Source: AV40 sp035568175 (GTDB lineage Bacteria; Verrucomicrobiota; Verrucomicrobiia; Chthoniobacterales; UBA10450). Taken from it: 64,000 nt of DNA. The position numbers and the translations under genes were made by a program. The notes under the pieces were generated by a model, which saw nothing but the letters and a program-made list of their open reading frames with translations, had not been told where the DNA came from and made no database searches. Below, piece by piece: positions 26,349 through 33,862 of this stretch (its first letter is position 1; every line of letters starts with the position of its first letter). Location of the stretch: positions 141,646 to 205,645 of the forward strand of contig DATMON010000020.1 in NCBI GenBank assembly GCA_035568175.1, given 5' to 3'.

Positions 26349-26996
26349 TCAGGGCGATGATCCGCCGATTTCAACCAGGGCAAGATGGCTCCCGTCCTCC
26401 GACAATCGGAGGCGCAATGGCCATGAGCTTTTATTGTCGACATGGTAAGAGCACCTCAAATCACGCGTCTCTGGGTCGAAGCTTTCGATGTAGGTTGTCG
26501 GGTACTTTCGCTCTCGTTTGCCGCCCAGCTGGTTGATCCGCGAGACCTCCTCCATCGTCAGACCGTTCCGTTCCGCGTAAAAGGAAATCGGGAACGGGCC
26601 CAGATCATTAGGGAAAACCAAGGCCAGATTCTTCCAGTTTCGCTCGACCGTCCGGACGTAAAGTTGGGCCGCCGGAAGATCAATCACCACGACCAGCGGT
26701 CCGGCCTGATAAAACTGCGGCTCAACTCCGTCTGACACATCCCCAAACCATTCGATCTCAGCCGATCCCGGCGGGCGGTATCCGGCACGCTGCGAAAAAC
26801 CGTGCTCGCTCCGACTACGCTCGTTTCCGTCGATGATTAAACTGCCGTGATTCACCAGGTTTATTTCTCGACGAAAGATCTGCGATGACTCGCCCTGCGA
26901 CATGGAGATGCCAACGAAAAGCACGCCGATGGCGACAATCGGCAGCACGGCCACTATTGCGACGACGGTTATGCCAATCTTGATTCCGCGGGACAT
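26349..26996 (-). CDS. Membrane-anchored protein, unknown function
   Basis: A 215-aa protein with an N-terminal transmembrane helix (residues 5-31, ITVVAIVAVLPIVAIGVLFV) and a mixed extracytoplasmic domain. No family recognised; YHVDNKSSWPLRLRLSEDG near the C terminus is the most motif-like stretch. It is transcribed toward rnpB, whose start lies about 44 bases past the stop, so the rnpB promoter is in or next to the end of this gene. Confidence 0.6.
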   Translation of the reverse strand: MSRGIKIGITVVAIVAVLPIVAIGVLFVGISMSQGESSQIFRREINLVNHGSLIIDGNERSRSEHGFSQRAGYRPPGSAEIEWFGDVSDGVEPQFYQAGPLVVVIDLPAAQLYVRTVERNWKNLALVFPNDLGPFPISFYAERNGLTMEEVSRINQLGGKRERKYPTTYIESFDPETRDLRCSYHVDNKSSWPLRLRLSEDGSHLALVEIGGSSP

Positions 26997-27065
26997 TTGT
27001 TGCCTTCAGGGCTGCAAGCTTTGTACCATCGAAAGAAATCTCTCATTCGTTAGTCGACGCTGGGC

Positions 27066-27076
27066 ATGTCGATCTT
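27066..27076 (+). repeat. Intergenic copy of the ATGTCGATCTT motif
   Basis: An exact copy of the overabundant motif in the 148-base gap upstream of the peroxiredoxin gene, five bases before the -35 box. It is the clearest copy outside any CDS. The whole-window list is given in the findings. Confidence 0.7.
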
Positions 27077-27080
27077 CCTT

Positions 27081-27108
27081 TTGACCGACTGGTTGCCGAT
27101 CCTATAGT
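27081..27108 (+). promoter_or_regulatory. Sigma-70-type promoter of the peroxiredoxin-aconitase unit
   Basis: TTGACC (27081-27086), a 16-base spacer, then TATAGT (27103-27108). Transcription would start near 27115, about 30 bases before the ATG. A GGAGGA ribosome binding site sits at about 27132-27137. Confidence 0.65.
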
Positions 27109-27144
27109 GAATTTCCCCTGTTAAACTCAACGGAGGACTTACCT

Positions 27145-27639
27145 ATGCCACTTGCAGTTGGAACCAAAGCGCCCGATTTCAGCCTTTCGACCAAGACCGC
27201 CGACGGCCCGAAGCAGATCAAATTGAGCGACAATTTCGGAAAGAAAAACACGCTTCTACTTTTCTTCCCGATGGCGTTCACCGGCACGTGCACGACCGAA
27301 ATGTGCGGCGTCACGATGGATTTGGCGGCTTACAGCAGTCTGAATGCGGCGGTCTACGGAGTCAGTGGCGACAATCCGTTTGCGCAGGAAGCCTGGGCGC
27401 AAAAAGAAAAAATCCAAGTGCCGTTGCTCGCCGATTACGAACACAAAGTGGCCAAGGCCTACGACGCCGTTTACGATTCATTTCTGCCGCAGATGAATCT
27501 CGGAATGGGTGGCGTTCCGAAGCGCGCGGTGTTCATCGTAGACCGGCAAGGTGTCATTCAATACGCGGAGTGCGACGATGACGCACGCGCGCTGCCGAAC
27601 TTCGAGAAGGTCAAAGCGAAACTGGCGGAGCTAAAGTGA
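27145..27639 (+). CDS. Peroxiredoxin (AhpE/Bcp-like)
   Basis: A 164-aa thioredoxin-fold peroxidase. PMAFTGTCTTEMC contains the peroxidatic Cys in the PxxxTxxC motif, with a second Cys five residues later. FIVDRQGVIQYAECDDD is the conserved C-terminal strand region. No signal peptide, so cytoplasmic. It reduces H2O2 or organic peroxides. A strong ribosome binding site and promoter precede it, and its stop overlaps the aconitase GTG start, so the enzyme may be made together with the oxidant-sensitive Fe-S aconitase. Confidence 0.9.
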   Translation: MPLAVGTKAPDFSLSTKTADGPKQIKLSDNFGKKNTLLLFFPMAFTGTCTTEMCGVTMDLAAYSSLNAAVYGVSGDNPFAQEAWAQKEKIQVPLLADYEHKVAKAYDAVYDSFLPQMNLGMGGVPKRAVFIVDRQGVIQYAECDDDARALPNFEKVKAKLAELK

Positions 27640-30509
27640 GCGACGAATTCAAAACACTGAAACCGTTCGACGCCGGTAAAGACCGCGAAGGATTTCTTTA
27701 TTCGTTGCCGGCGCTGGAAGAACAAGGCGTCGGTAAAATTTCGCGGTTGCCGGTCAGCATTCGGATCGTACTCGAGTCCGTCCTCCGGAATTGCGACGGC
27801 AAGAAAGTCCAGCGGAAGGACATCGAGACACTGGCGAGCTGGAAGGCAAAGAAGCCGGCAAACGAAGAAATTCCGTTCGTGGTCGCGCGCATTGTCCTCC
27901 AGGATTTCACCGGCGTGCCGCTGGTCGTCGATCTTGCCGCGATGCGGAGCGCGGTGCAGCGGCTGAAAGGCGATCCGAAAATCATCGAGCCGCTGGTGCC
28001 AGTCGATCTCGTGGTCGATCACTCGGTGCAGGTCGATTTTTTCGGCTCAGCCAAAGCGTTGCAATTGAATTTGGAAATGGAATTCAAGCGCAACCGCGAG
28101 CGCTACCAATTTCTGAAGTGGGGACAGCAGGCGTTCAAAACGTTTCAACTCATTCCGCCCGGGATCGGCATCGTTCACCAGGTCAATCTCGAGTATCTGG
28201 CAAAAGGCGTTCTCTCCACCGCTTCAACTATCAACAATCGACCATCAACGATCTTCTATCCGGACACGCTGGTCGGGACCGATTCGCACACGACGATGAT
28301 CAATGGCCTCGGCGTGGTCGGCTGGGGCGTGGGCGGAATTGAAGCCGAAGCGGGTATGCTCGGTCAGCCGGTTTATTTTTTAACGCCGGAAGTCGTGGGT
28401 GTACACCTGACGGGAAAATTACGCGAAGGCGTGACTGCGACCGACCTCGTTTTGCACATCACGGAAATGCTGCGCGCACAAAAAGTTGTCGGCAAGTTTG
28501 TGGAATTTTATGGCGAAGGCGCGGCGTCACTGCCGGTGCCAGATCGCGCCACTATTGGCAATATGTCGCCCGAGTACGGCGCGACCATGGGATTCTTCCC
28601 GATCGATCAGGAATCGGTCGCCTATTTGCGCGCGACCGGCCGCAGCGATGAGCAATGCGCCGCGTTCGAAAATTATTTCCGCGCCCAAAAAATGTTCGGG
28701 ATGCCGCGTAAGGGCGAGATCGATTACAGCGTCGACCTGGAATTGAATCTCGAAGACGTGCAACCGGCGGTGGCGGGACCGAAACGGCCGCAAGACCGGA
28801 TCAATCTTCCGGCGCTTGGCGAGACATTTCGTTCGCTATTGAAAAAACCGATCAAGGACGGCGGTTATGGAATGGGGGATGCCGATCTTTCCGCGAAGCA
28901 TCTCGTGCAATTGAACGGATCGCCGCCAAGCGATGGCGACATGCCGTCATCCGACAAGAACGGACCAGGCATCGAGCCGGGCGAAGAACGTAACAAGGCC
29001 GAGATGGTGAACAACCGGCCGACGCCTGACACCGCGAAGGAGTTAGAAGATTCGGCGGCCGATCCATTTCATCACGGCCAAAGCGAGATCGGTCACGGCA
29101 CCGTATTGATTGCGGCCATCACCAGTTGCACAAACACGAGCAACCCAAGCGTGATGCTTGCGGCTGGTTTGCTCGCCAAGAAAGCCGTCGAGCGCGGATT
29201 GAAGATCGATCCGGCGGTGAAGACTTCGCTCGCACCGGGATCGCGCGTCGTCACCGATTATCTCGACAAGACCGGGCTCCAAAAATATCTCGACCGGCTC
29301 GGATTCAATCTCGTCGGCTACGGCTGCACCACTTGCATCGGCAATTCCGGTCCGCTCCATCCGAAAATCGAGAAGGCGATCAACGATTACGATCTGGTTG
29401 CCGCGTCGGTGCTTTCGGGGAATAGAAATTTCGAGGCGCGAGTCCATCAAAACATCAAAGCGAACTTTCTCATGTCGCCGCCGCTGGTTGTTGCGTTCGC
29501 GCTCGCCGGTCGGGTCGATGTCGATCTTTCAAAGGAACCGATCGGCAAGGACAAAGATGGAAAGGAAGCTTTCCTGCGCGATCTCTGGCCGAGTTTGAAA
29601 GAAGTGCGCGATGCGATGCAGTCAGCGCTGAGCCCGGACGTTTTTCGCAAACTTTATCGCGATTTCGCGGATCAGAATCCGAAATGGAACGAAATCCCAT
29701 CGAGTACCGGCGAGGTTTATCAATGGGATGAGAAAAGCGATTACATTCACGAGCCTCCATTCTTCAAAGATTTCTCGATGGAGGTTGGCAAGATCGACAA
29801 CATCGTCGGTGCGCGCGCGATCGGAATTTTCGGCGATACGGTCACGACCGACCACATTTCGCCGGCGGGCGCAATCAAGCCGACTTCGCCGGCCGGCGAA
29901 TATTTAAAATCGCGCGGAATTAAGCCGGAAGATTTTAACAGTTACGGCTCGCGACGCGGCAACGATCTGGTCATGACGCGCGGGACGTTCGCGAATGTGC
30001 GCATCAAGAATCTGATGGTTCCGGGAACAGAAGGCGGTGTGACGAAGCATTATCCGGACGGTGAGCAGATGTCGATCTTCGACGCGGCGATGTGTTATCA
30101 GAAAGAAAAGGTGCCCCTCGTGATTCTTGCTGGTCACGAATATGGAACCGGTTCGTCGCGCGATTGGGCGGCAAAGGGGACAAAACTTCTTGGAGTGAAG
30201 GCCGTCGTGGCTGCGAGTTTCGAGCGGATCCATCGTTCTAATCTTGTCGGCATGGGAGTCCTGCCGCTGCAATTTCTCGATGGCGTGACGGCGCAATCAC
30301 TCGGGCTCGATGGCTCGCAAACATTTTCGATCGGCGGTTTGTCCGACGCGATCCATCCCGGCCAGCGCTTGACGATGGAGATCGAAAACCGAAAGAGCGA
30401 AAAACGTTACGTGCCGGTCAAACTGCGAATCGATACGCCGATCGAAGTGGACTATTACAAACACGGCGGGATTCTACCATTCGTGCTGCGGCAATTGCTC
30501 GCGAAGTAA
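27636..30509 (+). CDS. acnA: Aconitate hydratase
   Basis: A 957-aa AcnA-type aconitase that isomerises citrate and isocitrate. The 4Fe-4S ligands are in ITSCTNTSNPSV near residue 498 and GCTTCIGNSG near 563. YPDTLVGTDSHTTM, GWGVGGIEAEAGMLGQP and the C-terminal swivel block GAGHEYGTGSSRDWAAKGT-like stretch are present. There are two unusual segments: STINNRPSTI near residue 198 and a hydrophilic stretch of about 50 residues near 430-480 (around NKAEMVNNRPTPDTAKELE), just before the first Fe-S Cys. It starts at a GTG overlapping the peroxiredoxin stop. Four copies of TGTCGATCTT lie in or just after the gene. Confidence 0.95.
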   Translation: MSDEFKTLKPFDAGKDREGFLYSLPALEEQGVGKISRLPVSIRIVLESVLRNCDGKKVQRKDIETLASWKAKKPANEEIPFVVARIVLQDFTGVPLVVDLAAMRSAVQRLKGDPKIIEPLVPVDLVVDHSVQVDFFGSAKALQLNLEMEFKRNRERYQFLKWGQQAFKTFQLIPPGIGIVHQVNLEYLAKGVLSTASTINNRPSTIFYPDTLVGTDSHTTMINGLGVVGWGVGGIEAEAGMLGQPVYFLTPEVVGVHLTGKLREGVTATDLVLHITEMLRAQKVVGKFVEFYGEGAASLPVPDRATIGNMSPEYGATMGFFPIDQESVAYLRATGRSDEQCAAFENYFRAQKMFGMPRKGEIDYSVDLELNLEDVQPAVAGPKRPQDRINLPALGETFRSLLKKPIKDGGYGMGDADLSAKHLVQLNGSPPSDGDMPSSDKNGPGIEPGEERNKAEMVNNRPTPDTAKELEDSAADPFHHGQSEIGHGTVLIAAITSCTNTSNPSVMLAAGLLAKKAVERGLKIDPAVKTSLAPGSRVVTDYLDKTGLQKYLDRLGFNLVGYGCTTCIGNSGPLHPKIEKAINDYDLVAASVLSGNRNFEARVHQNIKANFLMSPPLVVAFALAGRVDVDLSKEPIGKDKDGKEAFLRDLWPSLKEVRDAMQSALSPDVFRKLYRDFADQNPKWNEIPSSTGEVYQWDEKSDYIHEPPFFKDFSMEVGKIDNIVGARAIGIFGDTVTTDHISPAGAIKPTSPAGEYLKSRGIKPEDFNSYGSRRGNDLVMTRGTFANVRIKNLMVPGTEGGVTKHYPDGEQMSIFDAAMCYQKEKVPLVILAGHEYGTGSSRDWAAKGTKLLGVKAVVAASFERIHRSNLVGMGVLPLQFLDGVTAQSLGLDGSQTFSIGGLSDAIHPGQRLTMEIENRKSEKRYVPVKLRIDTPIEVDYYKHGGILPFVLRQLLAK

Positions 30510-31196
30510 AACTTCAATCGGCGAGCCGTCCGCGATGAAGGCGGAGCGCGGCGCGGCGGTTAGCGGTCCCACAAATTGATCGCCGTAAAGAACGGCGACG
30601 TCCGCTGACAACTCAAACGTGTCCGCGCTCCAAATCTTCCAACGCGGATGCTCGACGCGATATTCGCTGCAACCGGCGCGAACGCAGGTGTAGCCCCAGT
30701 AATGTTCAGTAATGAATTCGGCATGTGAACCGGCGACAATTGTTTGCGGTTCACCGCTTGCGCTTATTTTGAGCGACTCCCATTTGCGTCCGCGTCGCCA
30801 GGAGTATTCCACGCTCACCTTAAGATCGACATGATCGATCTGATGCTTCATCGGCAAGGCGACATAATTTTCTCCATAGAAAGTGCGCGCGACCAAAGCG
30901 ATCGCGCGACGCGGCACTAATTCGCGAACGAAAACAACACCGCGCCGCCACGTGTCGGCGGATTTCTTTCGCACGTAAAAGCGAAGATTCACTTCCTCGA
31001 AGTCGCGATGCAGTGGAATGGGAAGTCCGAGCAAGCGGGTGTCGAGAAAAAGGAAGCCGACTACACTGAGAAAGGTTTCGCCATTTTCGAAATCGATTTC
31101 AGTCCCAGGTGGGACAAGTGGCGCAAGGATCTTTGGATCGACAACGAAATTGAGCAGGGCGAGATATCGCCAGTTGGCGGTGAGAAATGGTTTCAC
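30474..31196 (-). CDS. DUF2071 (YqjF-like) protein
   Basis: A 240-aa protein matching the DUF2071/acetoacetate-decarboxylase-like group: FLTANWRYLALLNFVVDP at the N terminus, VPPGTEIDFENGETFLSVVGFLF, and FREVNLRFYV-like FEEVNLRFYVRK. The biochemical role of the family is not established. Its 3' end overlaps the convergent aconitase gene by 36 bases. Confidence 0.82.
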   Translation of the reverse strand: MKPFLTANWRYLALLNFVVDPKILAPLVPPGTEIDFENGETFLSVVGFLFLDTRLLGLPIPLHRDFEEVNLRFYVRKKSADTWRRGVVFVRELVPRRAIALVARTFYGENYVALPMKHQIDHVDLKVSVEYSWRRGRKWESLKISASGEPQTIVAGSHAEFITEHYWGYTCVRAGCSEYRVEHPRWKIWSADTFELSADVAVLYGDQFVGPLTAAPRSAFIADGSPIEVLLREQLPQHEW

Positions 31197-31220
31197 GCCG
31201 AAAACCCTAGCGAGATTGAC

Positions 31221-31247
31221 CGGCGGTCATAGACCGCCGCTACAGTT
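31221..31247. repeat. Dispersed hairpin repeat, family C, intergenic copy
   Basis: CGGCGGTCATAGACCGCCGCTACAGTT in two parts: GGCGGTC-ATA-GACCGCC forms a hairpin and CGCTACAG follows. It lies between the DUF2071 gene start and the stop of the coiled-coil/TPR gene and touches that stop codon. A near-identical copy is within rnpB. Confidence 0.75.
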
Positions 31248-33437
31248 TTAGTGGAGCAACTTCTCGAGCGCCGCGTCCGGCTCGGCCCCGAGTGAAGTGG
31301 CCATGGCGTAATGACGTTTGGCTTGTTCTCTCGAGGGCGGCGAGGAAGTAGCGTAAATGACAGCGAGGTTGAAATGCGCGTCGGCGTAGTTTGGATTTTC
31401 CGAGATTGCTTCGAGCAATTCTTTTTCGGCGGCTTCCTGCCAGCCTTTCTGACTGGCGGTGATTCCGAGGTAATTGTGCGCCGTTGCGCTCTTCGGATTC
31501 AAGCCAAGGGACTTGGTCAGCTCAGTGAGCGCGCTGTCGAATTTCGCCTGGCGGTAATAAACAATTCCGAGCGTGGTGTGGGTAAATTCGTCATTGGGTG
31601 AGAGCGCGACCGCTTTTTTCAAGGTGAGCTCGGCTGCTTTCAGTTTGCCGGTCCGGAAATAGACGACGCCGAGATTCGAAAGCGAGTACAGGTTGTTTGG
31701 AGTCTTGGTCAGGATCTCCTGATAGATTTTTTCGGCGCTGTGATATTTGCCGTTGTCAAAATTTTGTTTCGCCTGCCAGGCAAGATCGACGACATCAGGC
31801 GGAACGTTCGGTTTGAAGATCGCGGGAACGGTGTAACCGGATGAACCTTGCCGTGGCGCATCAGTCGACATCGTTTTGTCTGCGGCTGGCGCGGAGGCAG
31901 GGGCCGAGGTCCCAGTGGTATTTTTTGCGAATGTGAAACTTGCTTTAACTGCACCGGGATTGTCGTCCGAAATCGAAACAATCGGCTGCCGCAGAAGCGC
32001 CAACTCGTCGGTCGTTAATCTCGCCACCGGTTGGGCGAGCAACTGGATTTGCTGGGTCAACGTTTCCGATTTGATTTGCAGTTTATCGAACTCGGCCAGC
32101 ATCAGCTTCTTGGCCTGATCCCGCCGCGCTTCTTCCTGGCGCTCGCGCACTATGATGTTGCGCAGCATTTCATTCTCTTTTGTCAGTTTGGCTGTTTCTT
32201 CAGGCGTGGTGCCGACCAGTTTGACCTGCTCGAGCTGCTTGCTCGCTTCGTCGAGTTGCGATCGCAATTGCGCGACTGTGACTTCGTAAGTCTGATTTTG
32301 TTTCTGGCTGGCCGCGAGCTGCTGCTGAAGATCGCCAATCTGTTTTCTCACGTCGGCGAGCTCTTTTTCTTTCTTCGGTTTGTCCGCGCTGATCTCGCGC
32401 ACAGTTTTCTCCGCGTCAGCCAGCTTCTGTTTCAAATCCGAATTTTCCGCGACCAGCCCGTCAACGCGCTGCTCGGTATCCTTCAATCCCTTTAAGTGCG
32501 CGAGCGCGTCATCGCGTTCTTTGTTTGCACTCGCGACTCGTTGGTCTGCTTCGGCTGCGCGCGCGTTCGCTTCATCCCGCTCTTTGCCGGCGGAGGCGCG
32601 TCCTTGATCGGCGGTCGCGACTTTCGCATTGGCGTCGTCCCGCTCTTTTTCAGCGGCACTGCGGCCTTGCTGCGCCGCAGTAAGAGCTTTCTTCAACTGC
32701 GCAATTTCGGATTTGAGGGATTCCTGTGCTTTGGTGTCGTTCGAACCGGAAGCCGCAGTTTTCTTCAACGAAGCCTGCGCCTGAGTTAATTGATCTCGCA
32801 CTTGCTTCTCAGCCATTTTCGCCTTGTCGAGATCGCCCTGAGCTCTGTCGAGTTTCGATTTCGTTTCATCGAGACGGCTGTTCAACGATTGCTTTTCATT
32901 TTCAGCCGCGCTCATCTGGGTGCGCGATTTCTGTAACTCAGCTTCGAGTTGATCAACTCGATCGCGCAGTTTGCGAGTGGCCTGCTCGATCGCAACCTCG
33001 TTCGGTGTACTCGATGGGGCCGGCTTCGCAGCTAGAGGCGGCGCTGCGGGTTGTCTGGCGGCTTGGGCCGGTGGCGGTTCGGGCGGAGCCGTGACGGCGT
33101 CTTCAATAGTCGGTGCGGTCGCGGTTACATTTTCCTGGGTCGAACCTTTGTCCTGCACTCGCAGGATGCTTTCGCTTACTTTGCGGCCGCGATACTCAAC
33201 GATGGCGGGTTGCCAATCCGGATGAGCCTTGCGTAATTGTTCGAGAAGGCTCCCGGCAAAGCGATACTTGGCGAGGGCGGCTTTAAATTGGTTCTCGTGC
33301 TCGAGTTTTTCGCCCTGTTGGGCCGTCATGTAAGCTTTTAGAAACGTCTCGCTTGGATCATCCGATTGGGCGGTCAAGCCCGGCGCGGCCAGACAAAAGA
33401 CTAACGCGGCGAGCAAGACGGATCCGATTCTGTTCAT
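31248..33437 (-). CDS. Secreted coiled-coil / tetratricopeptide protein
   Basis: A 729-aa protein with a signal peptide (MNRIGSVLLAALVFCLAAPGLTAQ truncated at residue 24) and a Pro/Ala-rich spacer near 115-160. A long heptad-like coiled coil follows (about 160-470; repeated motifs such as ADQRVASANKERDDA), then a C-terminal TPR block (about 560-710; LYSLSNLGVVYFRTGKLKAAE). It is probably a periplasmic scaffold or cell-envelope organiser. The frame extends to 33605 across a tRNA gene, so the ATG at 33437 is taken as the start. The stop abuts a family C repeat. Confidence 0.8.
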   Translation of the reverse strand: MNRIGSVLLAALVFCLAAPGLTAQSDDPSETFLKAYMTAQQGEKLEHENQFKAALAKYRFAGSLLEQLRKAHPDWQPAIVEYRGRKVSESILRVQDKGSTQENVTATAPTIEDAVTAPPEPPPAQAARQPAAPPLAAKPAPSSTPNEVAIEQATRKLRDRVDQLEAELQKSRTQMSAAENEKQSLNSRLDETKSKLDRAQGDLDKAKMAEKQVRDQLTQAQASLKKTAASGSNDTKAQESLKSEIAQLKKALTAAQQGRSAAEKERDDANAKVATADQGRASAGKERDEANARAAEADQRVASANKERDDALAHLKGLKDTEQRVDGLVAENSDLKQKLADAEKTVREISADKPKKEKELADVRKQIGDLQQQLAASQKQNQTYEVTVAQLRSQLDEASKQLEQVKLVGTTPEETAKLTKENEMLRNIIVRERQEEARRDQAKKLMLAEFDKLQIKSETLTQQIQLLAQPVARLTTDELALLRQPIVSISDDNPGAVKASFTFAKNTTGTSAPASAPAADKTMSTDAPRQGSSGYTVPAIFKPNVPPDVVDLAWQAKQNFDNGKYHSAEKIYQEILTKTPNNLYSLSNLGVVYFRTGKLKAAELTLKKAVALSPNDEFTHTTLGIVYYRQAKFDSALTELTKSLGLNPKSATAHNYLGITASQKGWQEAAEKELLEAISENPNYADAHFNLAVIYATSSPPSREQAKRHYAMATSLGAEPDAALEKLLH

Positions 33438-33547
33438 GGGGCGGGACCCGCGGATAATAACAAACCGGGTGTGGGTTGCAACGAAACGATGGGGCATCGA
33501 GTCAAGGAGAAGCGGAGATTGTGCCACGGACGCGGCGTTCTGCGCGT

Positions 33548-33575
33548 TTGCAATCGCGCGTCTAAAAACTAGAAT
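33548..33575 (+). promoter_or_regulatory. Promoter of the tRNA-His gene
   Basis: TTGCAA (33548-33553), a 16-base spacer, then TAGAAT (33570-33575). Transcription would start about 8 bases before the tRNA 5' end, which fits a short tRNA leader. Confidence 0.55.
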
Positions 33576-33589
33576 CTGAATCCCGTGAT

Positions 33590-33662
33590 GGTGGTCGTAG
33601 CTCAATGGTAGAGCCCCAGGTTGTGGTCCTGGTTGTTGCGGGTTCGAGTCCCGTCGACCACC
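33590..33662 (+). tRNA. tRNA-His (GTG)
   Basis: The acceptor stem GTGGTCG pairs with CGACCAC, with an extra G at -1 opposite C73, the mark of tRNA-His. The D arm is GCTC-AATGGTA-GAGC, the anticodon stem CCAGG/CCTGG holds anticodon GTG, and the T arm GCGGG-TTCGAGT-CCCGT is intact. The CCA tail is not fully encoded (CAG follows). Confidence 0.95.
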
Positions 33663-33749
33663 CAGTTTTTAAATCACAAACCCCAAGCTCCAAACTTTTA
33701 GCGATCGACTTTGGGATTTGGAATTTGGAGCCTGGGATTTTGCAACATT

Positions 33750-33823
33750 GTGTCTGTAGCTCAACTGGATAGAGCATCTGACTTCGGATCAGAAGGTTGG
33801 GGGTTCAAATCCCTCCAGGCACG
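33750..33823 (+). tRNA. tRNA-Arg (TCG)
   Basis: The acceptor stem GTGTCTG pairs with CAGGCAC (one G-T). The D arm is GCTC-AACTGGATA-GAGC, the anticodon stem TCTGA/TCAGA encloses CTTCGGA with anticodon TCG, and the T arm GGGGG-TTCAAAT-CCCTC is intact. CCA is not encoded (GCA follows the discriminator). It lies 87 bases downstream of tRNA-His and may share its transcript. Confidence 0.93.
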
Positions 33824-33862
33824 CATTTTTTTCATACCGCCACTGCAATCAGGTTTGCACCG

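Noticed and set aside
25902..26360. A 152-residue plus-strand frame
   Set aside because: It lies across the RNase P RNA gene; the conserved RNA blocks on the other strand explain the sequence.
33438..33605. N-terminal extension of the coiled-coil/TPR gene
   Set aside because: It would run through the tRNA-His gene and its promoter, and the signal peptide begins at 33437.
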